Below, in pieces: positions 24,130 to 33,093 of a stretch of 43,162 nucleotides of DNA. Numbering within the stretch: position 1 is the first letter of the stretch; each line of letters starts with the position of its first letter. The stretch is from an uncultured Acidobacteriota bacterium (GTDB taxonomy: Bacteria; Acidobacteriota; Terriglobia; Bryobacterales; Bryobacteraceae). A model generated the notes under the pieces. The model was given only the letters and a program-made list of their open reading frames with translations, ran no database searches and was not told the DNA's origin. The stretch covers positions 1-43,162 of the forward strand of contig CADEFT010000049.1 in assembly GCA_902826685.1 (NCBI GenBank), in the 5' to 3' direction. A program made the position numbers and the translations under genes.

Positions 24130-24166
24130 AAAAAACAAAGCGGGCCCGGCAGGTAAGCCGGGCCCG
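24130..24166 (-). terminator. Intrinsic terminator after the subtilase gene
   Basis: CGGGCCCGGC (24141-24150) and GCCGGGCCCG (24157-24166) form a perfect 10-bp stem with a 6-nt loop. On the minus strand it is followed by a T-rich run (24130-24139). It lies 30 nt past the stop of the subtilase gene. Confidence 0.85.
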
Positions 24167-24195
24167 GTGAGACGCCATTTCACGATCGAACGGTT

Positions 24196-25959
24196 TTAGT
24201 TTTCGCCCAGGATCTCGACGCTGACGGGCCCGACGCCGATGCCGGTGAAGGCCGAGACTCCGTCGCCATCGCCGTTGGTGCCCCAGGCGGCGCTGGTTCC
24301 CCACACCGCACCAACGCCCCAGACCGCTCCGAAGCCGGAGGACGTCTGGACACCCCAGACCGCGCCCGTGCCCCAGACCGCACCGGTACCGCTGACGAAA
24401 GTCCGTGTGCCCCACACAGCTCCCACACCCCAAACCGCACCGGTCGCACAGGTGCCCCACACCGCACCCGTACCCCACACCGCGCCCGTGCCCCAGGCGG
24501 CGCTTTCGGCGCACAGCAGGGTCACGTTCGACTTCGAGTAGTTGTATCTGGCTTTGGGCGAGATGGCCGTCCGGCTCGATTTCTCGGTGTTATTCAGCGC
24601 GGACCAGACATCGAGGTAGCCGGAACCGATGGTGAAGATATCGTACTGGCTGGTGTAAACCTGGCCGGTGACCGGATCGATGGCCGTGCTGTAGGAAGGA
24701 AAGTCCTTGGTGGCGGTCTTCATCAGCCGCGTCTTGACCTGATCGGGAGTCAGCGTGGGGTCTTTCTGAATGAGCAGGGCCGCCGCGCCGCTGACCATCG
24801 GCGTCGCCATGCTGGTGCCGCTCAGCGTGAAGTAGTAGATGGAGTTGCCCGTCATACCCGGCATGAAGTAAGACCGCGCCACCAGGTTGCTTTTGTAGGT
24901 GTTGTAGAGAGTGGAGCCGGCCGCAGCCAGGGAGATGACGCGATTGCCGGGCGCCACCAGGTCCGGCTTGACGATCTGATCGATCGGCGTCGGACCCTTG
25001 GAGCTGTAGCTGGCCACGCGATCGTCGGCGCGGCCGGGCGTGGCGACGGTCTTCATCGCGCCCACCGTGATTACGTAGGGGTCGTTGCCGGGGGAGGCGA
25101 TCGTGGCGTAGCCGTTGGTACCGGCCGTGTCGTTACGGCCCTCGTTGCCGGCGGCCACCACCACCACGATGCCCGCCTTCCAGGCCTTTTCGACCGCCTG
25201 GCACAGCGGGTCTTCGGTGTAGCTTTCCTGCACCGGGCGGCCGAGCGACAGGTTGATGACGCGGATGTTGTACTGCGTCTTCAGTTGGATGGCGCGGTCG
25301 ATGGCGGCGATCACGTCGCTATCGGTGCCCATGCCCTTGGAGTCGAGCACGCGCAGGTTCACCAGTTTCACCTTGGGCGCGATGCCGTAGAAGTCGCGTG
25401 TCGTCTGTTCGCCGGAGGTGATGGCACCGTTGCCGCCGATGATCCCCGCCACGTGCGTGCCGTGACCGAATTCGTCGAAGGAGCCTTTGGGGCCGAACGC
25501 TTCCGAGTAAACGACACGGCTCGACATTCCTTCCCACAAATCGCCATGGAAGAAGTTGATGCCGCTGTCGATGACCGCCACGCCGACGCCTTCGCCCGTG
25601 TAGCCGTAGCTGTGGGCGATGGCGGCGCCGGTGGACGGCTGGGCGTAGTCCATGGTCTTGCGCACCGGCCGGTTGGGGGAAACGTAGCGGACGTTGGGGT
25701 TGGCGTCCACCAGGTCGATGGCGGCGGCCGGCAGTTCGTACAGATGAGCGCCGATCAGCTTGAGGTCGGCTTTTTTCTTGCCTCCCAGCTTTCCGACGGC
25801 ATTGGTCGCGTCTTCGATCGCCGGGTTGACGAATTGAATGATCGCGTCTACCTTGGCCCCATTCTTCTTCAGGTCGCGGGCGACCTTTCGGTTCTGCGCC
25901 TGGGCCGGGGCTCCGGTGAGGAGGGCCGCGGTCAGGCAGATGAGAAGTGGCGTCTTCAT
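24196..25959 (-). CDS. Secreted subtilisin-like serine protease (S8) with WG-repeat tail
   Basis: A 587-residue secreted protease. A signal peptide (about 1-21) is followed by a short propeptide-like region (about 22-100) and an S8 catalytic domain: Asp in VAVIDSGINF, His in GHGTHVAGIIGG, and Ser in SGTSMATPMVSGAAA. The oxyanion Asn lies in AAGNEGRN. After the catalytic domain, the last 100 residues hold ten (A/V)WG units of the form GAVWGT/V, joined by short spacers (see the repeat entry). The tail could be a surface-anchoring or sorting device; that is inference. SD AGGAA precedes ATG 25959. A terminator follows. Confidence 0.9.
   Translation of the reverse strand: MKTPLLICLTAALLTGAPAQAQNRKVARDLKKNGAKVDAIIQFVNPAIEDATNAVGKLGGKKKADLKLIGAHLYELPAAAIDLVDANPNVRYVSPNRPVRKTMDYAQPSTGAAIAHSYGYTGEGVGVAVIDSGINFFHGDLWEGMSSRVVYSEAFGPKGSFDEFGHGTHVAGIIGGNGAITSGEQTTRDFYGIAPKVKLVNLRVLDSKGMGTDSDVIAAIDRAIQLKTQYNIRVINLSLGRPVQESYTEDPLCQAVEKAWKAGIVVVVAAGNEGRNDTAGTNGYATIASPGNDPYVITVGAMKTVATPGRADDRVASYSSKGPTPIDQIVKPDLVAPGNRVISLAAAGSTLYNTYKSNLVARSYFMPGMTGNSIYYFTLSGTSMATPMVSGAAALLIQKDPTLTPDQVKTRLMKTATKDFPSYSTAIDPVTGQVYTSQYDIFTIGSGYLDVWSALNNTEKSSRTAISPKARYNYSKSNVTLLCAESAAWGTGAVWGTGAVWGTCATGAVWGVGAVWGTRTFVSGTGAVWGTGAVWGVQTSSGFGAVWGVGAVWGTSAAWGTNGDGDGVSAFTGIGVGPVSVEILGEN
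24277..24504 (-). repeat. Ten GAVWGT-type hexapeptide repeats in the subtilase C-terminus
   Basis: Ten units of (S/G)A(A/V)WG(T/V) run through the C-terminal tail, mostly 18 bp apart at DNA level, interrupted by three short spacers (CAT, RTFVSGT and QTSSGF). The tail ends with an Asp/Gly-rich segment. Similar WG repeats occur in some S8 proteins from soil bacteria, to my recollection; the function is not known. Confidence 0.85.
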
Positions 25960-26190
25960 ACGGGGTTCCTATTTGCACGTCTGGTGCCCAGGACTCGCGG
26001 GCGCCTAACTGTCTGAAACCACGAATGCGCTCGGGGATTCGCCCGAGCCCGAAGGCTGGACACAACGTCCGGCGCACACGACGGGTTGTCCGCGGGCCGG
26101 ACAGGAGCGCACGTACCGTGACAGCGGCGTCCGGTACTGCATCGCTTCTACCTTGGCGCGGGCGCCTGGCTTTCGCCACACTCCAGGCAA

Positions 26191-27306
26191 GTGGAAAGAA
26201 TCAATCCCGAGCCGTGGAGTCCACGGGAGGTATCCCGCCTGCTTCAACTGGTAGACGGCGAACGGCGCTACTACCAGGAGTTGCTGGCCGCCGTGCCCTA
26301 TCCCGTCGCCGTCGTGTCGGCGGTCTATGAGGTCACGGCCGTAAACCGGTCTTTCCGCGCCCGGTTCCCCAGCGGCATCGAAGCCCATCTGGCGGCGGGG
26401 CCGCTGCGCGAGTTGGCATCGTCGTGCGCCTCAAAGGGTGGGACATTGATGGCGGCCATGCGCATCGAAGATTCCGAATACCGGGTGCACGCGTCCCCGT
26501 TCGCCGACAGGCTGGACGAGGTCTCACCGGGCGCCGTGCTGGTCTTTGAAGCCGCACCATCGGCGCCGCCCCCGGAACCGGCCGAAGGTGTTTGGCTGGC
26601 GGATGCGAAAGGGAATCCCTTGTCCCCGGCGCACCGCCGCCGGCCCATTCTGAAAGAAGACAAGGCGCGCGTGGAAGCGGCCTTTCGGCGGGCCGTGGAA
26701 ACAGGGGAGCCCGCCGCGGTGGACTACCGCGCCGAAATGTCCGATGGAAGCGTCGGCTGGATGTGCGATCGCGTGCGCGTCAAGGCGGGCGGGCGCCTGG
26801 CCGTCGTCACGACATTGGAGACCGCGCGCGCCACGGCGTTCCAATCGTGGCTGCTGCGATCGGAAATCGAGGCGCGCGGGCAAGGGATCCCGCTGCCGCC
26901 GCCACGCCCGGAACTCATCGAGCTCAACGACCTGTTGCGCCGCACCGGTGCCAACGCTTTCCTACACCTCAACCTGGAACCGTGCTACATCTCGGCCGAC
27001 CGCGCGCAACTCGCGCGTGCGGTCGAATCCTTCGCCTCGTTCGCCGCGCGCGGCAATGCGCCGGTGTTTCGTACCTATATGCGGCAGGTTTTCGAGGATC
27101 ATGCGCTGCCTCCCGCCCCGGGTGCGTATGTGGCGCTCGAAATCGGTCCTGTCACGGCCGATCCATTCGCCCCCGGTATGACGGATACCATCGCCGCCGC
27201 GCGCTCGATTTTCGCGATGGGCGCCTGTCTGTGGCTGAACTCCGGCGTCAACGGGCACAGGCTGGTGATGCTGTTTCCACGCGCCGGCGTGGCCGCGAGT
27301 CAGTAG
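26191..27306 (+). CDS. Degenerate PAS/histidine-kinase-like protein
   Basis: A 371-residue protein. Residues about 15-125 and 130-215 look like two PAS-like folds (a YPVAVVSAVYEVTAVNRSF stretch begins the first). The rest resembles the ATPase end of a hybrid NtrB-type histidine kinase but has lost its key parts: there is no H-box His-Asp/Glu-Pro, no N-box Asn and no Gly-rich lid. Only the frame DRAQLARAVESFASFAA, then GAYVALEIG, and GHRLVMLFPRA, remains. It starts at GTG 26191. It may be a sensor-only or regulatory pseudokinase, or a gene on its way to decay; the open frame is intact. No partner regulator is nearby. Confidence 0.6.
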   Translation: MERINPEPWSPREVSRLLQLVDGERRYYQELLAAVPYPVAVVSAVYEVTAVNRSFRARFPSGIEAHLAAGPLRELASSCASKGGTLMAAMRIEDSEYRVHASPFADRLDEVSPGAVLVFEAAPSAPPPEPAEGVWLADAKGNPLSPAHRRRPILKEDKARVEAAFRRAVETGEPAAVDYRAEMSDGSVGWMCDRVRVKAGGRLAVVTTLETARATAFQSWLLRSEIEARGQGIPLPPPRPELIELNDLLRRTGANAFLHLNLEPCYISADRAQLARAVESFASFAARGNAPVFRTYMRQVFEDHALPPAPGAYVALEIGPVTADPFAPGMTDTIAAARSIFAMGACLWLNSGVNGHRLVMLFPRAGVAASQ

Positions 27307-27827
27307 AACAGATACTTACGCCACTGCTTGTCGCCCTTGGCGAGCATGCGCATCAGGTGGCGCGAAGTATGCAGCGTGAATGGCCGCGGCGCGCGGTGCA
27401 GCTTCATGCCGGCTTCTTCCGGCGTGCGGCTGCCTTTGCGGTTGTTGCAGGGATTGCAGCAGGCCACCAGATTCTCCCACGACGTCTCGCCCGCCCGCGA
27501 GCGCGGCATGACATGGTCGAGCGTCAGTTCGCCCGCCGGAAGCGTTTTGCCGCAGTATTGGCAGGTGTAGCGGTCGCGCAGCAGGATATTCTTGCGGGAC
27601 AGGGCACGGCTCTGGTGCGGGATGCGCCGGTATTCGAGCAGCCGGATCACCGATGGGACTTTCAGATGGCTGCGCGCCGAATGCACCAGTGCCGGATGAT
27701 GCTCCTCGGCCGAGGCGACACCTTTCAACACCAGCACCACGGCGCGCCGTGCCGCGCACACATTGATCGGCTCATAGCTGGCGTTCAGCACCAGCACCGG
27801 TTTGTGCAATCGTTCATGACCCGTCAT
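27300..27827 (-). CDS. HNH endonuclease
   Basis: A 175-residue HNH-family nuclease. The Zn-binding and catalytic core reads CQYCGK (near residue 89), then LTLDHVMPRSRAG (catalytic His) and ENLVACCNPCNNRKG. The N-terminal KPVLVLNASYEPINV segment is typical of a widely conserved bacterial HNH subfamily of unknown role, often beside housekeeping genes. ATG 27827 overlaps the comF-like stop as ATGA. Its end overlaps the convergent PAS protein gene by 7 bp. Confidence 0.9.
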   Translation of the reverse strand: MTGHERLHKPVLVLNASYEPINVCAARRAVVLVLKGVASAEEHHPALVHSARSHLKVPSVIRLLEYRRIPHQSRALSRKNILLRDRYTCQYCGKTLPAGELTLDHVMPRSRAGETSWENLVACCNPCNNRKGSRTPEEAGMKLHRAPRPFTLHTSRHLMRMLAKGDKQWRKYLFY

Positions 27828-28576
27828 CTACGAATATCCCCCACCTGGAATCTGCGATCGGTACGGGCCACGGTCAACGCGGTTACGCTTGCCGCTCCGC
27901 CCTTCTTGAGAGCCGCGGCGCAGGCCGAAGCCGTGGCGCCGGTTGTCAGCACATCGTCGATCAGCAGCAAATGCCGGCCCTGCACTTCGGCCGGCTTCAC
28001 TACAGAGAAGGCGCCGCGCACGTTGGCGCGGCGGTCATGGTCGCTCAAACCCGCCTGCGGAACGCCGCGCCGCGGACGGCTGACGGCGGCCACGGCCGGA
28101 ATGGCCGTGCGGCGGCTGAGCTCACGGGCAAGCAGCAGCGACTGGTTGAATCCCCGCCGCCATCGTTTGCCCCAGTGAATGGGCATCGGCACAATGGCGT
28201 CGAAGGCGCGCTGGCGCGGCAGCGCGATCATCAGCAGATCGGCAAGCGGTTCGGCCAGCGGATAAATCCCACGGTATTTGAACAGGTGGATCAGCTTCTG
28301 CAGTCTGCCTTCGTAGAAACCGTAGGAGTAGGCCGAGTCGAAACTCTGGAATCCGTTGCGGCACAGCGCGCACAATCCGGCTTCGTCCAACGGGTGGGGC
28401 GAGACGAAGGGCGTGTGGCAGGCCGCGCAACTATAGTCGGCCTGAAGCGGCTGTACGGATGTCAGGCAGGATTGGCAGACGGGGAAGCGGCTGAAGCCTC
28501 GTAAGGGGCGTTCACAGAGTCTGCAATCGTCGGGAAAAAAGGCCGCGAGAATCCTTCCGCATGTTTCGCGGAGCAA
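27824..28576 (-). CDS. ComF-family amidophosphoribosyltransferase-like protein
   Basis: A 250-residue ComF-type protein. The N-terminus has four CxxC-type pairs (CRLC, CQSC, CAAC and CALC), likely a zinc ribbon, and the C-terminus a phosphoribosyltransferase domain with the PRPP loop LLIDDVLTTGATASAC. ComF proteins take part in DNA uptake in competent bacteria; the reaction is not established. The start is TTG 28576, the only in-frame start near this point; no clear SD precedes it. It forms a two-gene unit with the HNH nuclease, divergent from the sulfatase. Confidence 0.87.
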   Translation of the reverse strand: MLRETCGRILAAFFPDDCRLCERPLRGFSRFPVCQSCLTSVQPLQADYSCAACHTPFVSPHPLDEAGLCALCRNGFQSFDSAYSYGFYEGRLQKLIHLFKYRGIYPLAEPLADLLMIALPRQRAFDAIVPMPIHWGKRWRRGFNQSLLLARELSRRTAIPAVAAVSRPRRGVPQAGLSDHDRRANVRGAFSVVKPAEVQGRHLLLIDDVLTTGATASACAAALKKGGAASVTALTVARTDRRFQVGDIRR

Positions 28577-28661
28577 CGGCGAGGACGGCGGAAATTCAGT
28601 TAGTAGCCATCTACTGGAGAAGGCCGCACCCCCCTGGAATCTTTAGTGTACAACAGAGGGA

Positions 28662-30047
28662 ATGGCTTCCACTGCCTCCACTGTCAGCCGGCGTGCCTTG
28701 CTTGCCGCCGGGGCGGCGGCCTTATCCGCCCAGGGCCGCAAACCGAATGTGATCCTGATCTACGCCGACGATCTCGGCTACGGCGACCTCGGATGCTATG
28801 GATCGAAGCTGCGCACCCCGAACCTCGACCGCATGGCCGCCGAAGGGATGCGCTTCACCAATTTCCTTTCCGCCAACCCGGTTTGTTCGCCATCGAGGGC
28901 CGCGCTGTTGACCGGCCGCTACCCGACACGCGTGGGCGTTCCCAAGGTGCTGTTCCCGCGCGACACGGCCGGGCTGCCGGACGGCGAGACCACCATCGCC
29001 CAGATGCTGAAGCCGCAGGGCTACAAGAGCATGTGCGTGGGGAAGTGGCACCTGGGCCACCATCCCGCTTATCTGCCGCCCGCCCGGGGCTTCGACGAAT
29101 ATTACGGCATCCCTTACAGCAACGACATGATTCCGCCGGTGGTGCTGCACGCGGTACCGGGCAAGGTGGAAACCGTCGAGGCCGCGGCGACGCTGGAAAC
29201 TCTGACGCCGCGCTACACCGATCAGGCGGTGCGCTTCCTCGAACGCAGCAAGGACGACCCGTTCTTCCTTTATATGCCGCACACCTATCCGCACATTCCA
29301 CTGGCGGCCTCACCGCGGTTCAAAGGGAAATCGCCGCACGGGTTGTATGGGGACGTCATTGAGGAACTCGATTGGAGCGTGGGTGAGATTCTTGGCGCCG
29401 TGAAGAAACTGGGGCTCGACCGGAATACGCTGGTCCTGTTCTCCTCCGACAACGGACCCTGGTTCCAGGGAAGTCCCGGTGGCTTACGGGGAAGAAAAGG
29501 CACCACCTACGAAGGAGGTGTAAGGGAACCGTTCCTGGCGCGTATGCCAGGGCCGATTCCGGCCGGCAAGGTCTGCCACGGGCTGGCCTCGACCATGGAC
29601 GTACTGCCTACGGTGGGGAAGCTCTGCGGCGCCACGCTGCCCGGCCAGCCGTTAGACGGCATCGACATTTGGCCCTTGTTGTCGGCGCGGCAACCGCGGC
29701 TCGAACGCGAATTATTGCTGTATTTCGACGATATTTATCTGCAATGCGCGCGCCTGGACCATTACAAGCTACATGTAGCGCGATACAATTCCGCCGCCTA
29801 CAGTCCCGCGCCGGCGGGAGGCCGCAAGAACCTGCCATTGGCGCGTCCGGAACTTTACGATCTGCGTACGGACCCCGAGGAAGGCTATGACATAGCGCCC
29901 GAGAATCCCGAAATTGTAGCCCGGATTCGGGACCGAATCGAGAAGCTAATGACTGGATTTCCGGAAAATATTCGCCAGGCGCACCGGCAAACGGCCGCGC
30001 AATTGACAACCGGTGCGGTGGGTGCACACCCGCGTGTTCCGAACTGA
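28662..30047 (+). CDS. Secreted sulfatase (arylsulfatase A family)
   Basis: A 461-residue sulfatase. The N-terminus (SRRALLAAGAAALSAQG) looks like a Tat-type signal. Metal ligands are in YADDLGYGD (about residues 34-42); the formylglycine motif is CSPSRAALLTGRYP with the modified Cys 75; the late DNGPW provides further active-site residues. It needs a formylglycine-generating enzyme, not present here. It probably removes sulphate from polysaccharides or aryl sulphates. The upstream region has AGAGGGA near the ATG. Confidence 0.9.
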   Translation: MASTASTVSRRALLAAGAAALSAQGRKPNVILIYADDLGYGDLGCYGSKLRTPNLDRMAAEGMRFTNFLSANPVCSPSRAALLTGRYPTRVGVPKVLFPRDTAGLPDGETTIAQMLKPQGYKSMCVGKWHLGHHPAYLPPARGFDEYYGIPYSNDMIPPVVLHAVPGKVETVEAAATLETLTPRYTDQAVRFLERSKDDPFFLYMPHTYPHIPLAASPRFKGKSPHGLYGDVIEELDWSVGEILGAVKKLGLDRNTLVLFSSDNGPWFQGSPGGLRGRKGTTYEGGVREPFLARMPGPIPAGKVCHGLASTMDVLPTVGKLCGATLPGQPLDGIDIWPLLSARQPRLERELLLYFDDIYLQCARLDHYKLHVARYNSAAYSPAPAGGRKNLPLARPELYDLRTDPEEGYDIAPENPEIVARIRDRIEKLMTGFPENIRQAHRQTAAQLTTGAVGAHPRVPN

Positions 30048-30168
30048 GGCTCCCGCGTGTGGGGGCTGCGCAAACTCTCTTTTTCAAGTGACTATATAGT
30101 ATGTCGCCGGTGAGACCGATATGGATCTCTAGGGACCACCGGTTCCCGGTAGTTGAGATGGGGTATAA

Positions 30169-30540
30169 ATGGGGGAGAGTGTGGTGAACTTGCCCAGCCA
30201 GTTAGAGGTTTTGGATCGGGCGGTGGCGTTGAACCGGGTCGGGGGTGACTCGGAGCTGCTGCAGGAGATGGCGCAGTTGTTTCTGGAGGAGTGCCCCTCG
30301 CAGATGAACGCCATCCGCGAAGCCGTGGAAAGCCGGGACGCACACGCCATCGAGCGCGCCGCGCATAGCCTGAAAGGCTCGGTCGGTAACTTCGGCGCCA
30401 ACGCCGCCCATCAGGCCGCCGCGACGCTCGAAATGCTCGGGCGGGCGGGCGAACTGCAGTCGATCGAAAACGCACTTATCTCGCTCGAATCGGCCATTGG
30501 CGCCCTGCAACCGGAAATGCACAGCCTCGCGGCCGGGTAA
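30169..30540 (+). CDS. Hpt-domain histidine phosphotransfer protein
   Basis: A 123-residue protein made almost entirely of one Hpt helical bundle with the phospho-accepting His in AAHSLKGSVGN (H66). Such proteins relay phosphate between hybrid kinases and response regulators in two-component phosphorelays. It stands alone, with no kinase or regulator nearby. The start is uncertain: ATG 30169 follows directly on TATAAAT (30164-30170), whereas GTG 30184 or 30181 would use GGGGGAG (30171-30177) as SD and would shorten the protein by four or five residues. The gap upstream has ACTATATAGT (30091-30100). Confidence 0.85.
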   Translation: MGESVVNLPSQLEVLDRAVALNRVGGDSELLQEMAQLFLEECPSQMNAIREAVESRDAHAIERAAHSLKGSVGNFGANAAHQAAATLEMLGRAGELQSIENALISLESAIGALQPEMHSLAAG

Positions 30541-30562
30541 CAATGTAACCGGCCGGGGACAG

Positions 30563-31882
30563 CTATTTGTTGACTAACTCCATCAGATAGTCGGCGGCTT
30601 CCTTCGACTTCATCTCCGACAACTCTTCCACCGCCATCCGCTTCAGCTTCGGATCCTTTTCCGAGCGCGCAATTTCCACCAGAGCCTTGGCGTCGTTCTG
30701 GTGCCGGATTCCACCGAGGATCCGCCGCCGGACTTCCGGCTCTTTCTCCATTTGGTAGAGCGCCATCAGCGTGGCCAGCGTTTTCGGTCCCTTGATGCGG
30801 CTGAGGTTCTCGATCGCGGCGGCCCGCACCTTGGGATCGCGATCCTTTTCCGCCAGCTCCGCCAGCCGGTCCGCCGACTCGTCCCGCGTCTGCAGGGCGC
30901 GCACGATTTCCAGCCGCGCTTCGGGCGCGGTTTCGGCCTGCAGCAACTGCCACAACTCGGCGTCGGCGTCGCATTCGCCCAGGCCGCGAATCGCGTCGCG
31001 CTTGAGCTCGGGCGCCTTTTCGGACCTGGCGGCGGCCAGCAGCCGGTCTTTGGCGCGGCCGGTGGCCCAGGCGCGCAACACCGCACGCTTGATGGCGGCG
31101 TCGCCCGAACCGGAATAGACCTCTTCTAGCGCCTGCATCACTTCCGGAGCCGGCTGATGGCCCAGGTATTCGACGGCCCTCGCCTGTAGATCGGGATTGG
31201 TGCCGCCGCGGGCGTACTTGAGCAGCAGATCGCGGGTCCGCGGCGACCGGTGATGCGCCATGACGAACAGGGCGCGTTCTTTCAGACGCGGAGAAGCGGC
31301 GCTGCCGAGAATCTTTTCGAGCGCCGGTGCGCCGCGTTCCGGATCGCTGCGCATCAGCCCGTTCAGGGCCAGCAGCTTCAGGTCCTCGTCGGCCTCGGCG
31401 TCGGGAGAAACAGGCTGGCCGGAGGACTGCTTGATCTCGATCTCGAGAGCGCGCGCGTCGTTCAGCCAGCGGCTGGCGGCGTGCTGCCGGGCCAGATCGC
31501 CGAGCGCGGCAATCGCTTCCGGATTGCGTCCCATGCGGCTCAATGCGTAGGCCTTCCAATACAGCGCCGCGTCGGCACGGGCGGCCTTGCGCTCGAGGAT
31601 GCGGTCGAAATGCCGCACGGCCGAATCCCAATCCCTCTTTTCAAGCGCGCGTTTGCCCGCGCGGTAAGTACCCTCGGAATCGGTGTCCCAGATAAAGACC
31701 TTGGCTGGAGCCGGCATGGCAGCAGGGGCCGGAGCGGCCCCCGGTTTCGGCGGCACCGGAACCGCTTGCAGCAGGAGCGCGGCATCCCGCAAAAGCTCCA
31801 TCTTGCGTTCCACCGAGACATCGAAATCCTGCGCGGCCAGCGGCCCCACGGTCATCATCAATCCCAAGGCGTATCTCTTCAT
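30563..31882 (-). CDS. Exported HEAT-repeat protein
   Basis: A 439-residue protein with a signal peptide (about 1-17). After a Pro/Ala-rich linker (about 40-60) and a TPR-like region (about 70-150), the rest (about 170-435) holds some eight HEAT-like helical pairs, with units such as DPKVRAAAIENLSRIK. HEAT and TPR arrays bind proteins. It is coupled by ATGA to the anti-sigma gene upstream and is the last gene of the sigma/anti-sigma operon, so it may be part of this envelope stress signalling; that is inference. Confidence 0.82.
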   Translation of the reverse strand: MKRYALGLMMTVGPLAAQDFDVSVERKMELLRDAALLLQAVPVPPKPGAAPAPAAMPAPAKVFIWDTDSEGTYRAGKRALEKRDWDSAVRHFDRILERKAARADAALYWKAYALSRMGRNPEAIAALGDLARQHAASRWLNDARALEIEIKQSSGQPVSPDAEADEDLKLLALNGLMRSDPERGAPALEKILGSAASPRLKERALFVMAHHRSPRTRDLLLKYARGGTNPDLQARAVEYLGHQPAPEVMQALEEVYSGSGDAAIKRAVLRAWATGRAKDRLLAAARSEKAPELKRDAIRGLGECDADAELWQLLQAETAPEARLEIVRALQTRDESADRLAELAEKDRDPKVRAAAIENLSRIKGPKTLATLMALYQMEKEPEVRRRILGGIRHQNDAKALVEIARSEKDPKLKRMAVEELSEMKSKEAADYLMELVNK

Positions 31883-32547
31883 AACCTGTCTTCCTTCCCC
31901 GATTTCGCTTTTCTCAACTCCGCCGCCGCCACGCGCAGCTTGAACACCATCTCACGCACTTCCCCATTGGTTTGTTCGACATTCTGCATCTCGACCAGCA
32001 ATTGCTCCAGTTCATCGAGCAGATCGGCCATCGCCGGTTCGCCCGACATCGCCGCCGTCTGGCGGTACAGCCGGTTGGCGCCTAACAGGTCCGCCAGTTC
32101 CTCGCGCGGCGCGGCCGTCCGCGGATCGTTGGCCACTTCCTGCAGCAGGAACTGCGACCGGTCGATGTGATCGCCCACCGCTTCCATCAACACGTCGTTG
32201 CCGGCCAAGGCCGGATCCGGGCGGTTTGGCGCCGACCAGCGGCCGATGAAGAAGATGGCCACGGCCAGCGCGGCGGCAACGGACAACGCGCGCCAATGCA
32301 GACGCCAGCGCGGCTCGGCCTGGCGCACCGGCAGTTCCCGGCGCAGACGCTCCCACAGGCGCGCTTCGAATCCGCAATCGCGCTCCGGCGGCGCATAGCC
32401 GTCGGCGGCGTTCAACACGCGCTGCAGCGCGCGGTATTCGGCGCGGCACTGCGGACATTCGGCCAGCCGCTCCTCCGGCTCACGGCAGCCTTCGCTGTAA
32501 TAATGCAGCACCATTTCATCGGGCGTCAGGTGCTCATGCGGTATCAT
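31879..32547 (-). CDS. Putative transmembrane anti-sigma factor
   Basis: A 222-residue protein with an N-terminal zinc-finger-like segment (HEHLTPDEMVLHYYSEGC, then ECPQC; about residues 4-34), one transmembrane helix (about 88-105), and a periplasmic helical domain. The layout and the ATGA coupling with the ECF sigma gene upstream match zinc-containing anti-sigma (ZAS) factors that hold a sigma factor inactive at the membrane. The His/Cys spacing is looser than the standard Hx3Cx2C, so zinc binding is uncertain. Confidence 0.8.
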   Translation of the reverse strand: MIPHEHLTPDEMVLHYYSEGCREPEERLAECPQCRAEYRALQRVLNAADGYAPPERDCGFEARLWERLRRELPVRQAEPRWRLHWRALSVAAALAVAIFFIGRWSAPNRPDPALAGNDVLMEAVGDHIDRSQFLLQEVANDPRTAAPREELADLLGANRLYRQTAAMSGEPAMADLLDELEQLLVEMQNVEQTNGEVREMVFKLRVAAAELRKAKSGKEDRL

Positions 32548-33089
32548 CGCGCCCCTCCGGAAAAAGGTTCAAGGTACCGGCGCAGCTTCTGCACGGCACG
32601 AAAGATGCTGTTTTTGGTGGCGCTTTGGGCGATGCCCAGCACCCCGCCGATTTCTTCGATCGAAAGCCCTTCGTAGTGCCGCAGGACGAAGGCGCTGCGT
32701 TCCTGGCTGGAAAGATCGTCCATGGCCTGGCGCAACCGGTCGCCGATCTGCTCCGACAGCACGCGCCGGTCGGCCGAAGTCTCCGTGGAAACGAGGCTCT
32801 CGGGCTCGGGCGTCTCCGTACGCCGCCTGGCGCGCAGCAGATCGAGCGAGTAGTTCGATGCGATGCGATAAATCCAAGTATGAAAACTGGCACGGCCATC
32901 GTATTTGTCCAACTGCCGGAAGGCGCGTAGAAACGTCTCTTGTACGACGTCTTCAGCGTCCTGCTCGTTGCCGGTAAGCCGGTATCCGAGCCGGAACACA
33001 CTGCGGCCGTAGCGCTCCACCAGCAGACGAAAGGCATCCCCGTCTCCTGTCCGCGCCCGGGCCACGGCGGCCGCCTCGGACTCGTGCAT
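32544..33089 (-). CDS. ECF-family RNA polymerase sigma factor
   Basis: A 181-residue sigma-70 family factor of the ECF type. Region 2 shows DVVQETFLRAFRQL and the -10-reading DGRASFHTWIYRIASNY; region 4 shows LSIEEIGGVLGIAQSATKN helix-turn-helix. The start is ATG 33089; the long frame upstream contains unrelated sequence. GGAGG touches the ATG with no spacing, and TATAGG lies 4 nt before it, so the mRNA is probably leaderless. It heads the unit with its anti-sigma and HEAT genes and is divergent from the M81 peptidase gene. Confidence 0.9.
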   Translation of the reverse strand: MHESEAAAVARARTGDGDAFRLLVERYGRSVFRLGYRLTGNEQDAEDVVQETFLRAFRQLDKYDGRASFHTWIYRIASNYSLDLLRARRRTETPEPESLVSTETSADRRVLSEQIGDRLRQAMDDLSSQERSAFVLRHYEGLSIEEIGGVLGIAQSATKNSIFRAVQKLRRYLEPFSGGAR

Positions 33090-33093
33090 CCTC

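Noticed and set aside
30045..30082. Intrinsic terminator after the sulfatase gene
   Set aside because: GCTCCC/GGGGGC can pair across a short loop, but one pair is G-T and the T run is about 12 nt away, so support is too weak to list.
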